DNA of 43,734 nucleotides from an uncultured Prevotellaceae bacterium (GCA_902762325.1 CACWNV010000038.1:1-43734); one strand, 5' to 3'. Numbered from the stretch's first letter, positions 1 through 10,269 are shown. Numbers and translations: made by a program. Notes: generated by a model not told the origin, from the sequence alone.

Positions 1-135
1 TGGTATCTTCTTTGCTGGCTACCCCTATCTTTAATCTTTCATCTTTAATCTTTCATCTTGATGCCTTTGGTATCTTCTTTGCTGGCTACCCCTATCTTTA
101 ATCTTTCATTTTTAATCTTTAATCTTCTTTACGGC
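1..135. repeat. T-rich repeat array with GATGCC hairpin (window edge)
   Basis: The window opens inside a repeat array. Two copies of a unit made of a GATGCC-TTT-GGTATC hairpin, TTCTTTGCTGGCTACCCCT and several TTTAATCTTTCATC steps can be read; the first copy is cut by the window edge. It is the same family as the 66-bp units at 11744-11979. No gene is present here. Confidence 0.85.
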
Positions 136-156
136 TGGTAGGATTCTAAACGGGAA

Positions 157-188
157 GAGGAGTATCGCAAAAATGTGCGATACCCCTC
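157..188 (-). terminator. Hairpin downstream of the small ORF (copy 1)
   Basis: A 13-bp inverted repeat with one mismatch (left arm 157-169, right arm 176-188) and a 6-nt loop lies about 30 bases past the stop of the 64-aa ORF. The same hairpin, perfectly paired, is at 5707-5738 in the duplicated unit. It lacks a clean T tract on the minus strand, so it may be a terminator or an RNA end-protecting structure. Confidence 0.5.
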
Positions 189-220
189 CGAAACACTATA
201 TAACATAACTATAACTTATC

Positions 221-415
221 CTACTCGTATGATGACCATACATTGGTCTGAGAAGCCCAGCCTTCGTTGGAATCATCCTCCTCGAATAAGGTTTCTTTTC
301 CTAAGTTTTCGAAGCCCCCCTGTGATGTTGGACCCATTCCAGGCTCCTGAAGGACAGAACCGCTCAGACGTACAAGAACCATCTTTGTGACCGGACTTAT
401 ATATTCTTTTTTCAT
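221..415 (-). CDS. Small conserved-type protein after giant secreted protein 1 (64 aa)
   Basis: This 64-aa ORF begins MKKEYISPVTKMVLVRLSGS and ends acidic and polar, with FEEDDSNEGW. It starts 31 bases after the stop of the giant gene and probably shares its mRNA. Short proteins beginning MKK-Y-x-P are, from memory, common near large secreted proteins in Prevotella; no function is known to me. There is no signal peptide, cysteine or transmembrane stretch. A second copy behind the other giant (5771-5952) matches it closely for 28 residues but is frameshifted. Duplication together with the giant suggests a linked role, but its coding status is inferred from position and the family-like N-terminus. 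Confidence 0.6.
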   Translation of the reverse strand: MKKEYISPVTKMVLVRLSGSVLQEPGMGPTSQGGFENLGKETLFEEDDSNEGWASQTNVWSSYE

Positions 416-446
416 CTTTATATTCCTTATTTTATACGTTCATTGA

Positions 447-3400
447 TTATTTGATCACCACTTTCTTGCCGTTCACGACATAGATACCGCTTGATGTCGG
501 ACGTCCGTTCAGCTTCTGACCGTTCATGTTGTACCAGTCGCCTTCGATGTCTGCGGCATTCTCAATACCCTTCACGGCTGTAATATCCTGGTCACCGAAG
601 TCTTCAGCAAGAGGATCTTCGCTTCCTTCCATTACGAGGAAGAAGGCTTTCACACCGTTAGCAGTTGATGTGGGTATCTGCAGATAAGCACTGTTATCAC
701 CTGTTGTTGCACCAACGGTTTGACCATTTATTACGCGTTCTATTACAGGATAGAAGTTAACCTTATTATTTGTAATTTCTACGTATGGGTTATCAACTTT
801 AACGTATCTGTTTGAAAGAACAAAGTTTGTCATACCACCCTCAGTAGCAGGGATATAACCAGCTTCAGCCCTGGCTTTCATCATGTTACCGGTAGTCGTT
901 ACGTAATTTTCTGCATCATGCATGTCTGGTACGAAGAGGTGTGTCTGGTTATTCAGAATCTTCACGCTCTTGTCTGTAGCCTCCTCGTTATACATGTCAT
1001 TGGCGAGGAAGCAGCCAGTATTGGCAGGCAGTACAGCATTTTTATCGTTGAATTCAACCGGAGTGACAGTAACAGTTCCAATTTGTTCGGCTGTACTTGC
1101 TACAGCATTGGTTACCATGTATGCCTTGATGGGCAGACCTGTCATATAGCCGGTCAGCGTGTGGTCGATATCGCGGCTGCGGCTCTCTGTTGCGAAACCT
1201 GTAGAGCCAATGGTCTTCGAATCTGTTGACACAGCCAGTTTCTTCAACACATAACCATTCAACGTCAAGGTGAGAGGTGATTCTACACCATCGTTGTAGA
1301 TAGCGATGATATAGTCGCCCGTTTCATCGTCAGCCTGATAGTATTTACAGATATCCGTCCTTTCCACACCCATAGTAGCCTTTTGAGCCATGTGGCCGAA
1401 CTGGAACTTCTTATAAATATAAGAATCATTTTGAAAATCGACAGCATCGTCGGGAACGGCTTTCGTATCTCTTGCCACACGCGCATAGACAGCACCACCG
1501 GAAGGAACAGCCGGAATAACGGTCTTATAGTTCCACCAGTCTTCGTGAGTGGCATTGCACAGATGAAGACCATCTGTATCAATCCACATGCGACCACTAT
1601 AAATCTGGTCGTTGTTGTCCATATAGAACTGCAGACCCTGTGTCTCAGGAATAATCTTACCATTGGCAAATAGCTCATTACCACCACCGGCTTTGTTGTT
1701 AGAAAAGATATAGTGTGTATTGGTCTCTGCATCATCTTGCCTACATCCAGGTACATAGACATTCATTTTATAGACATCCTGGTAAACGACATTACCACTC
1801 GGATCTTTCACATCACCTTTTTCCCACAGTGAGAGATTGAAGATCTTCTGATCCTCCCAGGCAGGGATAGAAGTACCGTTAGCATAGGTGGTCTTGGGGA
1901 ATGTACTATCCTCACCAGCGATGTCTTGTCCAGAATATTTCTTCATATCGGTGAAGTCCCATGTATAAGGATAGGCTTTCTTTTCCAAATAGCCCACGGT
2001 GAGGTTACGGTCAGCAAAGTCGGTTACATACTTTTGGTTGTAGTCCATTACTTTAACACGCATCAAGATTACGCCGAAGTCACCAACCTTAGATGTATAA
2101 GAGACCGATCCATTACCATTTGACGGAACATTCAGATTGCTGATCTTTCCACTATAGCTGAGGACTTCATTTTTGATACCGGATTCATTACCATTCTGTG
2201 CGACCTTCTCACCCTTACCACGGAAGTGAACAGCAAGTCCGCCATTACTATCACCATCTGCACCGACCGTCAGGTTACCACTTATATTATTGTTCCAGAA
2301 ATCATATCTGCTGCTGGCGTGTGTGATAGCATTCGTATAGTGATGAGTGCCGTCATGATAGATTTCGATGGAATAGATCTTACAGAGCGAACCTTCTGTC
2401 AGCTTGAAAATCATGTCGGCAGGTTTAGTATCATCTGATGGGTCACCAGTAGCAAAGAAATGATAGGCACCACGGTAGTTGGGGTCAGTATGATCGTGTT
2501 CATTTGCAGATTCTGCCCTATAGACATTCCAGATAGAGCCACCCACCCAATATGGATCGGTAATATCCTGATACACGGCATCACGGGCATTTTCAATATC
2601 AAAAAGCAGGGTTCTCTTACCGCCGAACTCCTCATCCTCGACACCAGAGCCTTTCGCACTACCCATGTAGATGATCACACGGTCGTCCTTATAGAGCTTC
2701 GGAATGCGGAACTCACCGCCCTTACGGATTCCCACATAACGGTCAGGGTCTTTACTTGCATCTTGACTTACGAAAGTGCGGTTAACGGTTCCAATATACT
2801 CGTTAAAGAGACAACTTTCGTTTGGTGCAGTATTGAACCACAATCCCTCTGTCTCCCAGATCATGTCGGCATTGTCACCCTCCATGTTATAGACATTCAC
2901 GAACATCGGGTCGTAGTAAGTCGTAAAGTTGTTATTATTAGCATCAATAACCTTACGGGCATACTCTAAACGCCAGTCGGGTTCAGCCTCGCTCATCTCG
3001 GAGTATAATAATGATCCGCTATTAAGAACCTGCTCCTCAAAATAGTCATTGCCGTTATTGCCATTCTGACCAGAAGGATGGAAATAGTTAGCATAACCGC
3101 GGCCATCTGAACCGACGTTAGCAAACCAATCCTTGAAATAGCGGCCAATCTCTAACGGCTCTGAAGAGAAGTCCCACTTATGTCCCTTACCATTATTGTA
3201 AGAAGCGGAATAGGCGATGGTCAATGTAAACACCTGAGGAGTGTTGACTCCGTCTCTCACCTCAAGCAGAATGACACCAGCCTGGTCGGAACCTTCGTCG
3301 AATGTGATGCCGCTAATCTGCAGTTTACCATTAGAAATCGTCGGAGTGCAAGTGAGAATGTTGTTACTCTTCCTCTTTACAGTGACTGTCGGGTTCGTTG

Positions 3401-5141
3401 CTGTAACAGTAGCCAGTTCTGAATCCTCTGTCGTACCATTGACGACACACTTGGCCAACGGTGACAATTCGAAGTCGGGATCGAACTCAACACTCACTAA
3501 CTGGGCTACTCCACAACTTCCTTCAATATGAACTTCTTGGTTTGGATTTTCTTCATTATAGGTTTCCCACCAGCCATAGAAATAATAGGTCTTCCCTGCT
3601 TCAAGTTGGAATCCATTATTATAGTTTTCTCTCCATGCTCCATTACCTAACCGTCCTTTAGCCATTGGCTGCCCAACTATATTCCCATTTTCATCTGCCT
3701 CAACGAAATAATAGGGACATAAAGCACTCGTTTCGGTTTCATTACTAGAGTCATGCCTAGTTATGCCCCAGCCATAGCTAACACTTTGAGCCTTAAAAGC
3801 GATTTTAAGGAATCCGTTTACCTCAGGAATAAACTTATAGAACGTACCATTATTTGGTGCTTTCGTTAAGTCTGTTCCAAGATCGCTTCTTCTGGCCATC
3901 TTGAATCCTTCATCGTCTTCACAGACAGACTTGTAACCGCGGTCACTGGCTGTCACATGCACGGCCTCGTTGGATTTCTGGGAATTACTGAACTCCATCA
4001 TCAATCCAGCTACGTATGACGATTTGGATGTCAGTTGACCTGTGCCGTCAAATACCAGTTTGTGATCGTTGTTTTCATCGGTGACGAAATTACAAGTGCG
4101 GTCAGAGATAATCTCTATCTTCTGGATGCTGGCATATCTATCAAGACCAATATCTATACGGCCATCAAACAACATGGTGTAGATGGCATTGCTCTCCACT
4201 CTATCACCAGCCTGGATAAGGACATCCTCATCGAGATTCTTTTCACCGTCGTTCTGGGTATCCAGGAATACATCATTTGCAGCTGCAAAGTTGTTCGCAT
4301 CAGTATGCGACGTACGGAAGTATGCGTTGCCAGAATAAGTAATCTTCACACGGTCACCAATATGTAGGTCATTGATACTTACTATACGAGTACCACCACC
4401 ATTGTTATACAAGCCGTTGTTGTATGTATATTGGCTTATTTGATTACCCATGACGATAATACGGTTGTTCAGCTCATAATTGTTGGGGTTGGAAATAAAC
4501 TTGGCAGGACCTCCACCATTAGGATAGTTGAACCCAGCACTTTCTCCTGCAGAAATAGTCCAGGTCTTGTTCGTCAGGTCGTATGTCTCAATAGAATAAT
4601 CGTAGTTATATTGATTAAGGACGACAGGGGCAGGGTGATCAATGGTAATCGATTTTATGCTATTCAAATTAGGAATTGTAACCACCAATGACCCACTCTG
4701 ATTCATTGTGAATACACTACCGTTTGCTGTAGCGTTCGTAGAAGACAAAGAAGGATTATTTGATGCATTTCCCAAGGTAACAACATCAAATGTAACAACA
4801 TCACCAGCTTTAAGGTTGCTGATTAAAAATTTACGACCACTTCCGTAATTATTACATAGACCATAAGTTTCATTCACAACACCTTGTTGGTTAGCTCTTT
4901 CAAATACCCATTTTTCAGGATTCTGACCTGCAAAACGATCTGGGTTACTTACAGTACCGATTTTTGTGAAGAAAGTACAGTTTGACTCAACGACTGAAGA
5001 GTATTGAACTAACTTGTCCCAGCTTTTTGTAGTAAAATCATACGTAATAGTCTCTGCACTCACCTGTTTAGGCACGAGCAACAATGCGAGCAACACAAGC
5101 AGCGTCGCCCTCACAATCGAAAAGTAGTTTTTTTGTTTCAT
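447..5141 (-). CDS. Giant secreted multi-module protein 1 (1564 aa)
   Basis: A very large exported protein of unknown function. Residues 1-29 are a signal peptide (basic MKQK, a long LLVLLALLLVP core, cleavage near VSA). The rest is Gly/Asn/Thr/Tyr-rich and looks like a chain of beta-sandwich modules: two N-terminal modules with GD-V-x-I-T-Y strands (about 30-350), a WDF-type module near 650, a GDNADMIWETEGL motif near 760, and YPYTWDFTD near 1059. The last ~40 residues (YNMNGQKLNG, then GIYVVNGKKVVIK) are a Prevotella-style C-terminal sorting tail, suggesting Type IX-like export or surface display. I see no enzymatic motif. The gene is paralogous to the one at 5982-10130: residues from ~1300 to the end are almost identical in both, whereas the middle differs. 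Carbohydrate binding or adhesion is a guess from the module style only. Confidence 0.85.
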   Translation of the reverse strand: MKQKNYFSIVRATLLVLLALLLVPKQVSAETITYDFTTKSWDKLVQYSSVVESNCTFFTKIGTVSNPDRFAGQNPEKWVFERANQQGVVNETYGLCNNYGSGRKFLISNLKAGDVVTFDVVTLGNASNNPSLSSTNATANGSVFTMNQSGSLVVTIPNLNSIKSITIDHPAPVVLNQYNYDYSIETYDLTNKTWTISAGESAGFNYPNGGGPAKFISNPNNYELNNRIIVMGNQISQYTYNNGLYNNGGGTRIVSINDLHIGDRVKITYSGNAYFRTSHTDANNFAAANDVFLDTQNDGEKNLDEDVLIQAGDRVESNAIYTMLFDGRIDIGLDRYASIQKIEIISDRTCNFVTDENNDHKLVFDGTGQLTSKSSYVAGLMMEFSNSQKSNEAVHVTASDRGYKSVCEDDEGFKMARRSDLGTDLTKAPNNGTFYKFIPEVNGFLKIAFKAQSVSYGWGITRHDSSNETETSALCPYYFVEADENGNIVGQPMAKGRLGNGAWRENYNNGFQLEAGKTYYFYGWWETYNEENPNQEVHIEGSCGVAQLVSVEFDPDFELSPLAKCVVNGTTEDSELATVTATNPTVTVKRKSNNILTCTPTISNGKLQISGITFDEGSDQAGVILLEVRDGVNTPQVFTLTIAYSASYNNGKGHKWDFSSEPLEIGRYFKDWFANVGSDGRGYANYFHPSGQNGNNGNDYFEEQVLNSGSLLYSEMSEAEPDWRLEYARKVIDANNNNFTTYYDPMFVNVYNMEGDNADMIWETEGLWFNTAPNESCLFNEYIGTVNRTFVSQDASKDPDRYVGIRKGGEFRIPKLYKDDRVIIYMGSAKGSGVEDEEFGGKRTLLFDIENARDAVYQDITDPYWVGGSIWNVYRAESANEHDHTDPNYRGAYHFFATGDPSDDTKPADMIFKLTEGSLCKIYSIEIYHDGTHHYTNAITHASSRYDFWNNNISGNLTVGADGDSNGGLAVHFRGKGEKVAQNGNESGIKNEVLSYSGKISNLNVPSNGNGSVSYTSKVGDFGVILMRVKVMDYNQKYVTDFADRNLTVGYLEKKAYPYTWDFTDMKKYSGQDIAGEDSTFPKTTYANGTSIPAWEDQKIFNLSLWEKGDVKDPSGNVVYQDVYKMNVYVPGCRQDDAETNTHYIFSNNKAGGGNELFANGKIIPETQGLQFYMDNNDQIYSGRMWIDTDGLHLCNATHEDWWNYKTVIPAVPSGGAVYARVARDTKAVPDDAVDFQNDSYIYKKFQFGHMAQKATMGVERTDICKYYQADDETGDYIIAIYNDGVESPLTLTLNGYVLKKLAVSTDSKTIGSTGFATESRSRDIDHTLTGYMTGLPIKAYMVTNAVASTAEQIGTVTVTPVEFNDKNAVLPANTGCFLANDMYNEEATDKSVKILNNQTHLFVPDMHDAENYVTTTGNMMKARAEAGYIPATEGGMTNFVLSNRYVKVDNPYVEITNNKVNFYPVIERVINGQTVGATTGDNSAYLQIPTSTANGVKAFFLVMEGSEDPLAEDFGDQDITAVKGIENAADIEGDWYNMNGQKLNGRPTSSGIYVVNGKKVVIK

Positions 5142-5271
5142 AACTTTTAATTATTTTGTTACAGTTAATAAGCTGATGATATAGTAATCCACGAAAGTTG
5201 AGACCTATCAAACAAATAATTAATTCATCCATAAACTTGTTCTAAAAGTCCCACAACCAACATTCCGGCTG
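5142..5271 (-). other. Leader of giant gene 1
   Basis: About 125 bases separate the predicted transcription start (~5265) from the ATG at 5141. The leader is AT-rich and has no obvious SD. The second giant has a leader of the same length, so the leader was duplicated with the gene. Confidence 0.45.
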
Positions 5272-5279
5272 CAAAGTTA
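5272..5279 (-). promoter_or_regulatory. Promoter of giant gene 1 (-7 TAACTTTG)
   Basis: The minus strand reads TAACTTTG, a perfect Bacteroidetes -7 element, preceded by an AT-rich block that is identical to the block at the second giant's promoter (10270-10277). A clear TTG at the usual upstream distance is absent. Confidence 0.75.
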
Positions 5280-5452
5280 TATATAAAAAATGTAATACCT
5301 TCATTTTCTTATAACTTTTTTTTTACGAAATGAAACAAATTAGTGTAATGAAACAATTTTAATATTCAGATAAAAGGCTTGTTGTTTTGCCGTTTTTGTA
5401 ATCTCCAGTTTGCAAAATCAGCCATTTTGTCGTTGATTTCCCGTTTTTCGAA

Positions 5453-5640
5453 GGATGAAATGTCGTTGGACGTTAGGTTTATGTTGTAGTTTGTGTTTTA
5501 AAGAATGAAATGCCGATATACGTTTGGTTTGTGTTGTGATTCAACGGAAGAAATGTCGATAGGCATTATGTTTGGATTGTGATGTGACGGATGTAATGCC
5601 GTTATATTTGAATTGAAATGAAAAAATGCCTCTGGCATCT
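5453..5640. repeat. Degenerate ~43-bp tandem repeat array (copy 1)
   Basis: Units anchored on ATG(C/T)CG start at 5460, 5510, 5553, 5596 and 5626, giving spacings of 50, 43, 43 and 30. The unit is roughly GAAATGCCGATAGGCATTAT followed by TTTGGTTTGTGATGTGACGGAT. The array ends in a GCC-TCT-GGC triloop hairpin at about 5626-5638. It lies upstream of giant gene 1 and corresponds to the array at 10457-10690. Confidence 0.75.
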
Positions 5641-5706
5641 TCTTTGCGAACTGCCCCCATTGAAATCTACCGGCATTTTTCTTTATGGGGAGAGAATAAA
5701 CGGGAA

Positions 5707-5738
5707 GAGGGGTATCGCAAAAATGTGCGATACCCCTC
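5707..5738 (-). terminator. Hairpin downstream of giant gene 2 unit
   Basis: A perfect 13-bp stem (GAGGGGTATCGCA at 5707-5719 pairing with 5726-5738) with a 6-nt loop. It is the duplicate of the hairpin at 157-188 and marks the 3' end of the duplicated transcription unit. There is no strong T tract. Confidence 0.55.
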
Positions 5739-5770
5739 CGAAACACTATATAACATAACTATAACTTATC

Positions 5771-5952
5771 CTACTCGTATGATGACCATACATTGGTCTG
5801 AGCAGCCCAGCCTTCGTTGGAATCATCCTCCTCGAATAAGGTTTCTTTTCCTAAGTTTTTGACCATTCACCCATTCCAGGCTCTTGAAGGACAGAACCGC
5901 TCAGACGTACAAGAACCATCTTTGTGACCGGACTCATATATTCTTTTTTCAT
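5771..5952 (-). pseudogene. Frameshifted copy of the 64-aa small ORF
   Basis: The start at 5952 and first 28 residues (MKKEYMSPVTKMVLVRLSGS, then VLQEPGMG) match the ORF at 221-415. A net loss of 13 bases around 5853-5870 then shifts the frame, so translation ends after EWSKT at 5851 (33 aa). The remaining sequence down to 5771 still matches the intact copy (KETLFEEDDSNEGWA) but in another frame. A functional 33-aa product cannot be excluded, but decay is the simpler reading. Confidence 0.8.
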
Positions 5953-5981
5953 CTTTATATTACTTTTTATACGTTCATTGA

Positions 5982-8900
5982 TTATTTGATCACCACTTTC
6001 TTACCGTTCACGACATAGATACCGCTGGAAGTCGGACGTCCGTTCAGTTTCTGACCGTTCATGTTGTACCAGTTGCCTTCGATGTCTGCGGCATTCTCAA
6101 TACCCTTCACGGCTGTAATATCCTGGTCGCCGAAGTCTTCAGCAAGAGGATCTTCGCTTCCTTCCATTACGAGGAAGAAGGCTTTCACACCGTTAGCAGT
6201 TGATGTGCGTATCTGCAGATAAGCACTGTTATCACCTGTTGTTGCACCAACGGTTTGACCATTTATTTGACGTTCTATTACACGATAGAAATTAACCTTA
6301 TTATTTGTTATTTCTACGTCTGGGTTATCAACATAAACGTATTTGTTTGAAAGAACAAAGTTTGTCATACCACCCTCAGTAGCAGGGATATAACCAGCTT
6401 GAGCCCTGGCTTTCATCATGTTACCGGTAGTCGATACGTAATTATCTGAATTACTTGCATCATGCATGTCTGGTACGAAGAGGTGTGTCTGGTTATTCAC
6501 AACCTTCACGCTCTTGTCTGTAGCCTCCTCGTTATACATGTCATTGGCGAGGAAGCAGCCAGTATTGGCAGGCAGTACTGCATTTATTTCTTCATCGCTG
6601 AATTCAACTGGAGTGACAGTAACAAAACCAATTTGTTCGGCTGTACTTGCTACAGCATTGGTTACCATGTATGCCTTGATGGGCAGACCTGTCATATAGC
6701 TGGTCAGCGTGTGGTCGATAGCATGGTCACGGCTCTCTGTTGCGAAGCCTGTAGAGCCGATGTTCTTCGAATCAGTTGATACAGCCAGCTTCTCAACGAT
6801 CCAACCGTTCAGCGTATAGGTAAGGTGGTTCACTGCGCCTGTGTTGTTCTTGATGGCTAAGATATACTCGTCAGTTGTTCCAGGCACTTGGTAGAACGAA
6901 TAGTTAGAACCATTCTCCTGTGTGAGATATACATTCTGACCATCCTCTGTCAGCGATGTCTTGCGATCTGTACCGAAGTGGAAGCGTGTGTTCAGGAAGA
7001 GTACATTCTTTCTATCCTGATCTGAATACATCTTATCTGCCTCAGCAACACTCTGATCTCTCTTCATGCGCAGATAAACGGCACCGTCAGCTGGTACATC
7101 GGGAACAACCATCTTATAGTTCCACCAAGGCTTGTGACCTTCGACATCCGCGGTGTTGCAGAATCTGATACCACCCTGGGTAATCTGCAGACAGTCGTTG
7201 TACAGCGGGCTGTTGCTATCTCCAGAATCGTCCCTGTAGAACCACAGACCCCTTGTCTCAGGAATCACACCGCCACCGGCCCAGAGCTGGTTACCGAATC
7301 CAATCTTATGAGGAGCGAAGATAACATTACAGTCTTGAGGATATGCTCCGCTGTTGACCTTCATATAGCCCTCCCCGTCGAACAACGAGATGTCCCATTC
7401 GTTTCCATAAGTATCATTGGCAGCGTCAGCAATCGGATAGTTGCGGTCCTCAGCACTCATTGCCGGGCTTGAGAAGCCTTGGATATCGGTGAAATCCCAA
7501 GTGTAAGGATAGCTGTCCACCTTGTCGCGGTAACCCACGGTGAAGTTACGGTCACAGAAGTCACCAACATATTGTTTATTATACTCAAGATCCTTTATTC
7601 GCAATCTGAACATACCTATTTCACCGACCGTTGACTTGAAGTCAAAGTTCTGTTCGTAAGTTCCGGATTGTTTGAAATTATCGCCCGTGAATGAACTGGG
7701 TTTCAGATTACCCGAAAAAGTCAACACCTGAGATGCATGATGTTGTACCTTTCCAGAAAAGCGCAAACTCAATGTAGCGTAATCTCCTGATGTCGCACCT
7801 TTGTCATTCATGAAAAGAAGATGACCGGAATCAGCTAATGAGCCTCCTACATATTGATTAGCCAGAATGTTGTTGGTACTAATGCGGTCGCCAGTATAGA
7901 TGCGGACGTACAGCAGTTTACACATGGAGCCACCCTTCATGACGAATTTCATCTCACCGTCGCCATCCTTGATGAAATGATAGCAGCCCTCATATCGTGT
8001 ATGACCGTTACCGCCAATGTAGTTAGTTCCTCCTGCCTTATACAGAACGGTTGGATCGATGGACTCTCCTACAGCGTCCTTCGCACCATAGACATTCAAG
8101 AAAATACCAAGATTTGGATCCTCGTCTCCAATTTTCATTCCTGCTTTCATGAAGATCAGCACACGGTCACCATTCTTCAGTCCGGGAATCGTGAACGAGG
8201 ACTGTCCGTCAGCATCGGGCAGCAGACCCACATAGCGGTCGGGGTCATAGGTAAGGCCAGTATTAAAGTTCAGAGGATTGGTCACATCCGGGTTTTCGAA
8301 TGGGTCACCTTCATTATGGATAATTGAGAGGTTGGTCTCTGTGTTGAAAATAAGTCCTTCGGTCTCCCAGATCATGTCGGCATTGTCACCCACCATGTCA
8401 TAAGTATTCATATAGTACGGGTCGTGGATAGTTCCATTCGTACCTTGGACACGTCGGCTCCATGCCCACTCACGGTTTTCAGTCTCACGGTAGAACTGCG
8501 AATTAGTATTCTTATACTGGCCGATGGACAGGATACCTGAGGTTGTACCGTTCACATAATCTGACTGTCCAGCCTTATACCAACAGTTACCGAAATTACT
8601 GTCTGAGTTTCTGGGATCGATGAAGTTCCAGGTATGTCCTATTGAGGTTTTTGTAGGATCATTTGGATCTGCTCCGAAGTCAGCATGATAGGGGAAGGTG
8701 ACAACAACAGTGCCTTCACCATTATCTGTCACCACGTCCCAGATGACAGTACCGGCATGATCAGTACCTGCGGTAAATGTAGGCTGTTTCATATAGAGCC
8801 AGCCATACTGATTAATATATGCCCTGAGAGATGAAGGATCGATGTTACCAGTACATCTCTTGAGTGTCACAGATTGACCTCCTGTACCTCCTGCATTTTC

Positions 8901-10130
8901 TATTTGTGTCAGAGCGATATCACCAGTAATGTCATCAACATCATCAACAACCACACCAAGTTGTTTTATATTGAAACTTCTAACATACGTGAATTTGTGA
9001 AGATGGAAGGCATTTTCATTTTGTACTTCAGTCGAGTTCGTATTGTCCTGACAAATATAATATATTTTTCCTTTCGTAACCGGGAATGATAAATTATGAA
9101 TGTGAGAATCATTCTGATTCCAAGTTTGCAAGTAATGGTGTGTTTCATCTGTATCCCAACTACCATCTACTATATTATATACAAAGAGGTGTATGCAGGT
9201 TCCATGCAATCCTCCGTTTACAGTTATCTGACCACTTGCAGTTGGCGTGAAGGCATAGTAATTACCACCTGTAGGCCGCCAATTTTGTGTTCCGTCAGTC
9301 ACCAAGTTTTCACTTCCGGTGTTTTTATTGTACATGGAAGACTGCAGACCGCCCGTGTTCTGAACGACCAAATAGTCATTGACATTACCAAAATCCACTT
9401 TCAAGTACTCAACGGTAAAGCTGTTCTGATCCAGAAGACCTGGGGCGGTGAACTCAAAGGTACTTGTTTTATTGGCTTTGTCTTCCGTAATTTCATAACC
9501 AGCAGTTGAAGACTCAATGACAATAGACTCAATGACTGTACCATCGTTTGCTCTTAAGATAAGGTCTCCAAAAAAATTAATAGTAACGGTCTGTGTATTT
9601 CTTCCTTGAGGAGTAGTTACTTGATTGAACCAATAATTCTGAGTGTCATTATGTAAATTGGCATCATCCCCGCTTTGTGTCGAGCCTGAATAGGTGATTC
9701 TTACTACATCACCAGGTATCAAATCGAGGACAGCTAATTTTGTGTTCGACTTTCCGGTATACAGACCACGGTGATGATCATAAGCACCATTTACTGTAAA
9801 TCTTTCAGTATATAAATACCAGCCACTTCCATCAGTAGTATTCATTCCAGCTGTTGAATTGTAAGCAAATGCAACGCGAGAAATATCAGCATTTACAGTA
9901 TTTTTTGGTCTGTAGGTCATCGTGTTTCCTATATATGCATCAGTAATACCGCTATAGGCAGCCCCAAAAGTAAAAGTGGCACCGTTACCATTTTGCTTAC
10001 TTGCGGCAGCAGCCAAAAAATCAATAGTAGTAGTCTTTGTTTCAGCCCTCAGCGAAGAAGGCACCAACAGCATCCCGAGCAACACAAGCAGCGTCGCCCT
10101 CACAATTGAAAAGTAATTCTTTTGTTTCAT
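5982..10130 (-). CDS. Giant secreted multi-module protein 2 (1382 aa)
   Basis: Tandem paralogue of the protein at 447-5141. The signal peptide is nearly the same (MKQKNYFSIVRATLLVLL, then GMLLVPSSLRA). The modules follow the same order: N-terminal beta modules with GDVVRITYSGS, a GHTWNF module near residue 498, GDNADMIWETEGL, DPDRYVG, YPYTWDFTD near 875, and a C-terminal block from ~1113 that is almost identical to protein 1, including the GIYVVNGKKVVIK tail. The N-terminal and central parts are only loosely similar and protein 2 is 182 residues shorter. It is probably exported by the same route. No catalytic motif is visible. The broken small ORF (5771-5952) follows it, so this unit may be the less complete copy. 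Confidence 0.85.
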   Translation of the reverse strand: MKQKNYFSIVRATLLVLLGMLLVPSSLRAETKTTTIDFLAAAASKQNGNGATFTFGAAYSGITDAYIGNTMTYRPKNTVNADISRVAFAYNSTAGMNTTDGSGWYLYTERFTVNGAYDHHRGLYTGKSNTKLAVLDLIPGDVVRITYSGSTQSGDDANLHNDTQNYWFNQVTTPQGRNTQTVTINFFGDLILRANDGTVIESIVIESSTAGYEITEDKANKTSTFEFTAPGLLDQNSFTVEYLKVDFGNVNDYLVVQNTGGLQSSMYNKNTGSENLVTDGTQNWRPTGGNYYAFTPTASGQITVNGGLHGTCIHLFVYNIVDGSWDTDETHHYLQTWNQNDSHIHNLSFPVTKGKIYYICQDNTNSTEVQNENAFHLHKFTYVRSFNIKQLGVVVDDVDDITGDIALTQIENAGGTGGQSVTLKRCTGNIDPSSLRAYINQYGWLYMKQPTFTAGTDHAGTVIWDVVTDNGEGTVVVTFPYHADFGADPNDPTKTSIGHTWNFIDPRNSDSNFGNCWYKAGQSDYVNGTTSGILSIGQYKNTNSQFYRETENREWAWSRRVQGTNGTIHDPYYMNTYDMVGDNADMIWETEGLIFNTETNLSIIHNEGDPFENPDVTNPLNFNTGLTYDPDRYVGLLPDADGQSSFTIPGLKNGDRVLIFMKAGMKIGDEDPNLGIFLNVYGAKDAVGESIDPTVLYKAGGTNYIGGNGHTRYEGCYHFIKDGDGEMKFVMKGGSMCKLLYVRIYTGDRISTNNILANQYVGGSLADSGHLLFMNDKGATSGDYATLSLRFSGKVQHHASQVLTFSGNLKPSSFTGDNFKQSGTYEQNFDFKSTVGEIGMFRLRIKDLEYNKQYVGDFCDRNFTVGYRDKVDSYPYTWDFTDIQGFSSPAMSAEDRNYPIADAANDTYGNEWDISLFDGEGYMKVNSGAYPQDCNVIFAPHKIGFGNQLWAGGGVIPETRGLWFYRDDSGDSNSPLYNDCLQITQGGIRFCNTADVEGHKPWWNYKMVVPDVPADGAVYLRMKRDQSVAEADKMYSDQDRKNVLFLNTRFHFGTDRKTSLTEDGQNVYLTQENGSNYSFYQVPGTTDEYILAIKNNTGAVNHLTYTLNGWIVEKLAVSTDSKNIGSTGFATESRDHAIDHTLTSYMTGLPIKAYMVTNAVASTAEQIGFVTVTPVEFSDEEINAVLPANTGCFLANDMYNEEATDKSVKVVNNQTHLFVPDMHDASNSDNYVSTTGNMMKARAQAGYIPATEGGMTNFVLSNKYVYVDNPDVEITNNKVNFYRVIERQINGQTVGATTGDNSAYLQIRTSTANGVKAFFLVMEGSEDPLAEDFGDQDITAVKGIENAADIEGNWYNMNGQKLNGRPTSSGIYVVNGKKVVIK

Positions 10131-10269
10131 TTTAGTTTTTGTTTTATTGATTATAGTTACTGTTACTTAATGAACTCGTCTTATAGTTTAGTTGGGTGGA
10201 AAATGTGATTAGAGAAATAACATAAGCTATCAATATAGTTTTTGTGTCACACAATCAAAATTCCGAGTG

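Noticed and set aside
5498-5862. Short frames over 5498-5746 (minus) and 5626-5862 (plus)
   Set aside because: They cover the 43-bp array and the decayed small ORF in the wrong frame or strand.
447-10130. Enzymatic function for the giant proteins
   Set aside because: No catalytic motif could be found; only beta-rich modules and a sorting tail are visible.
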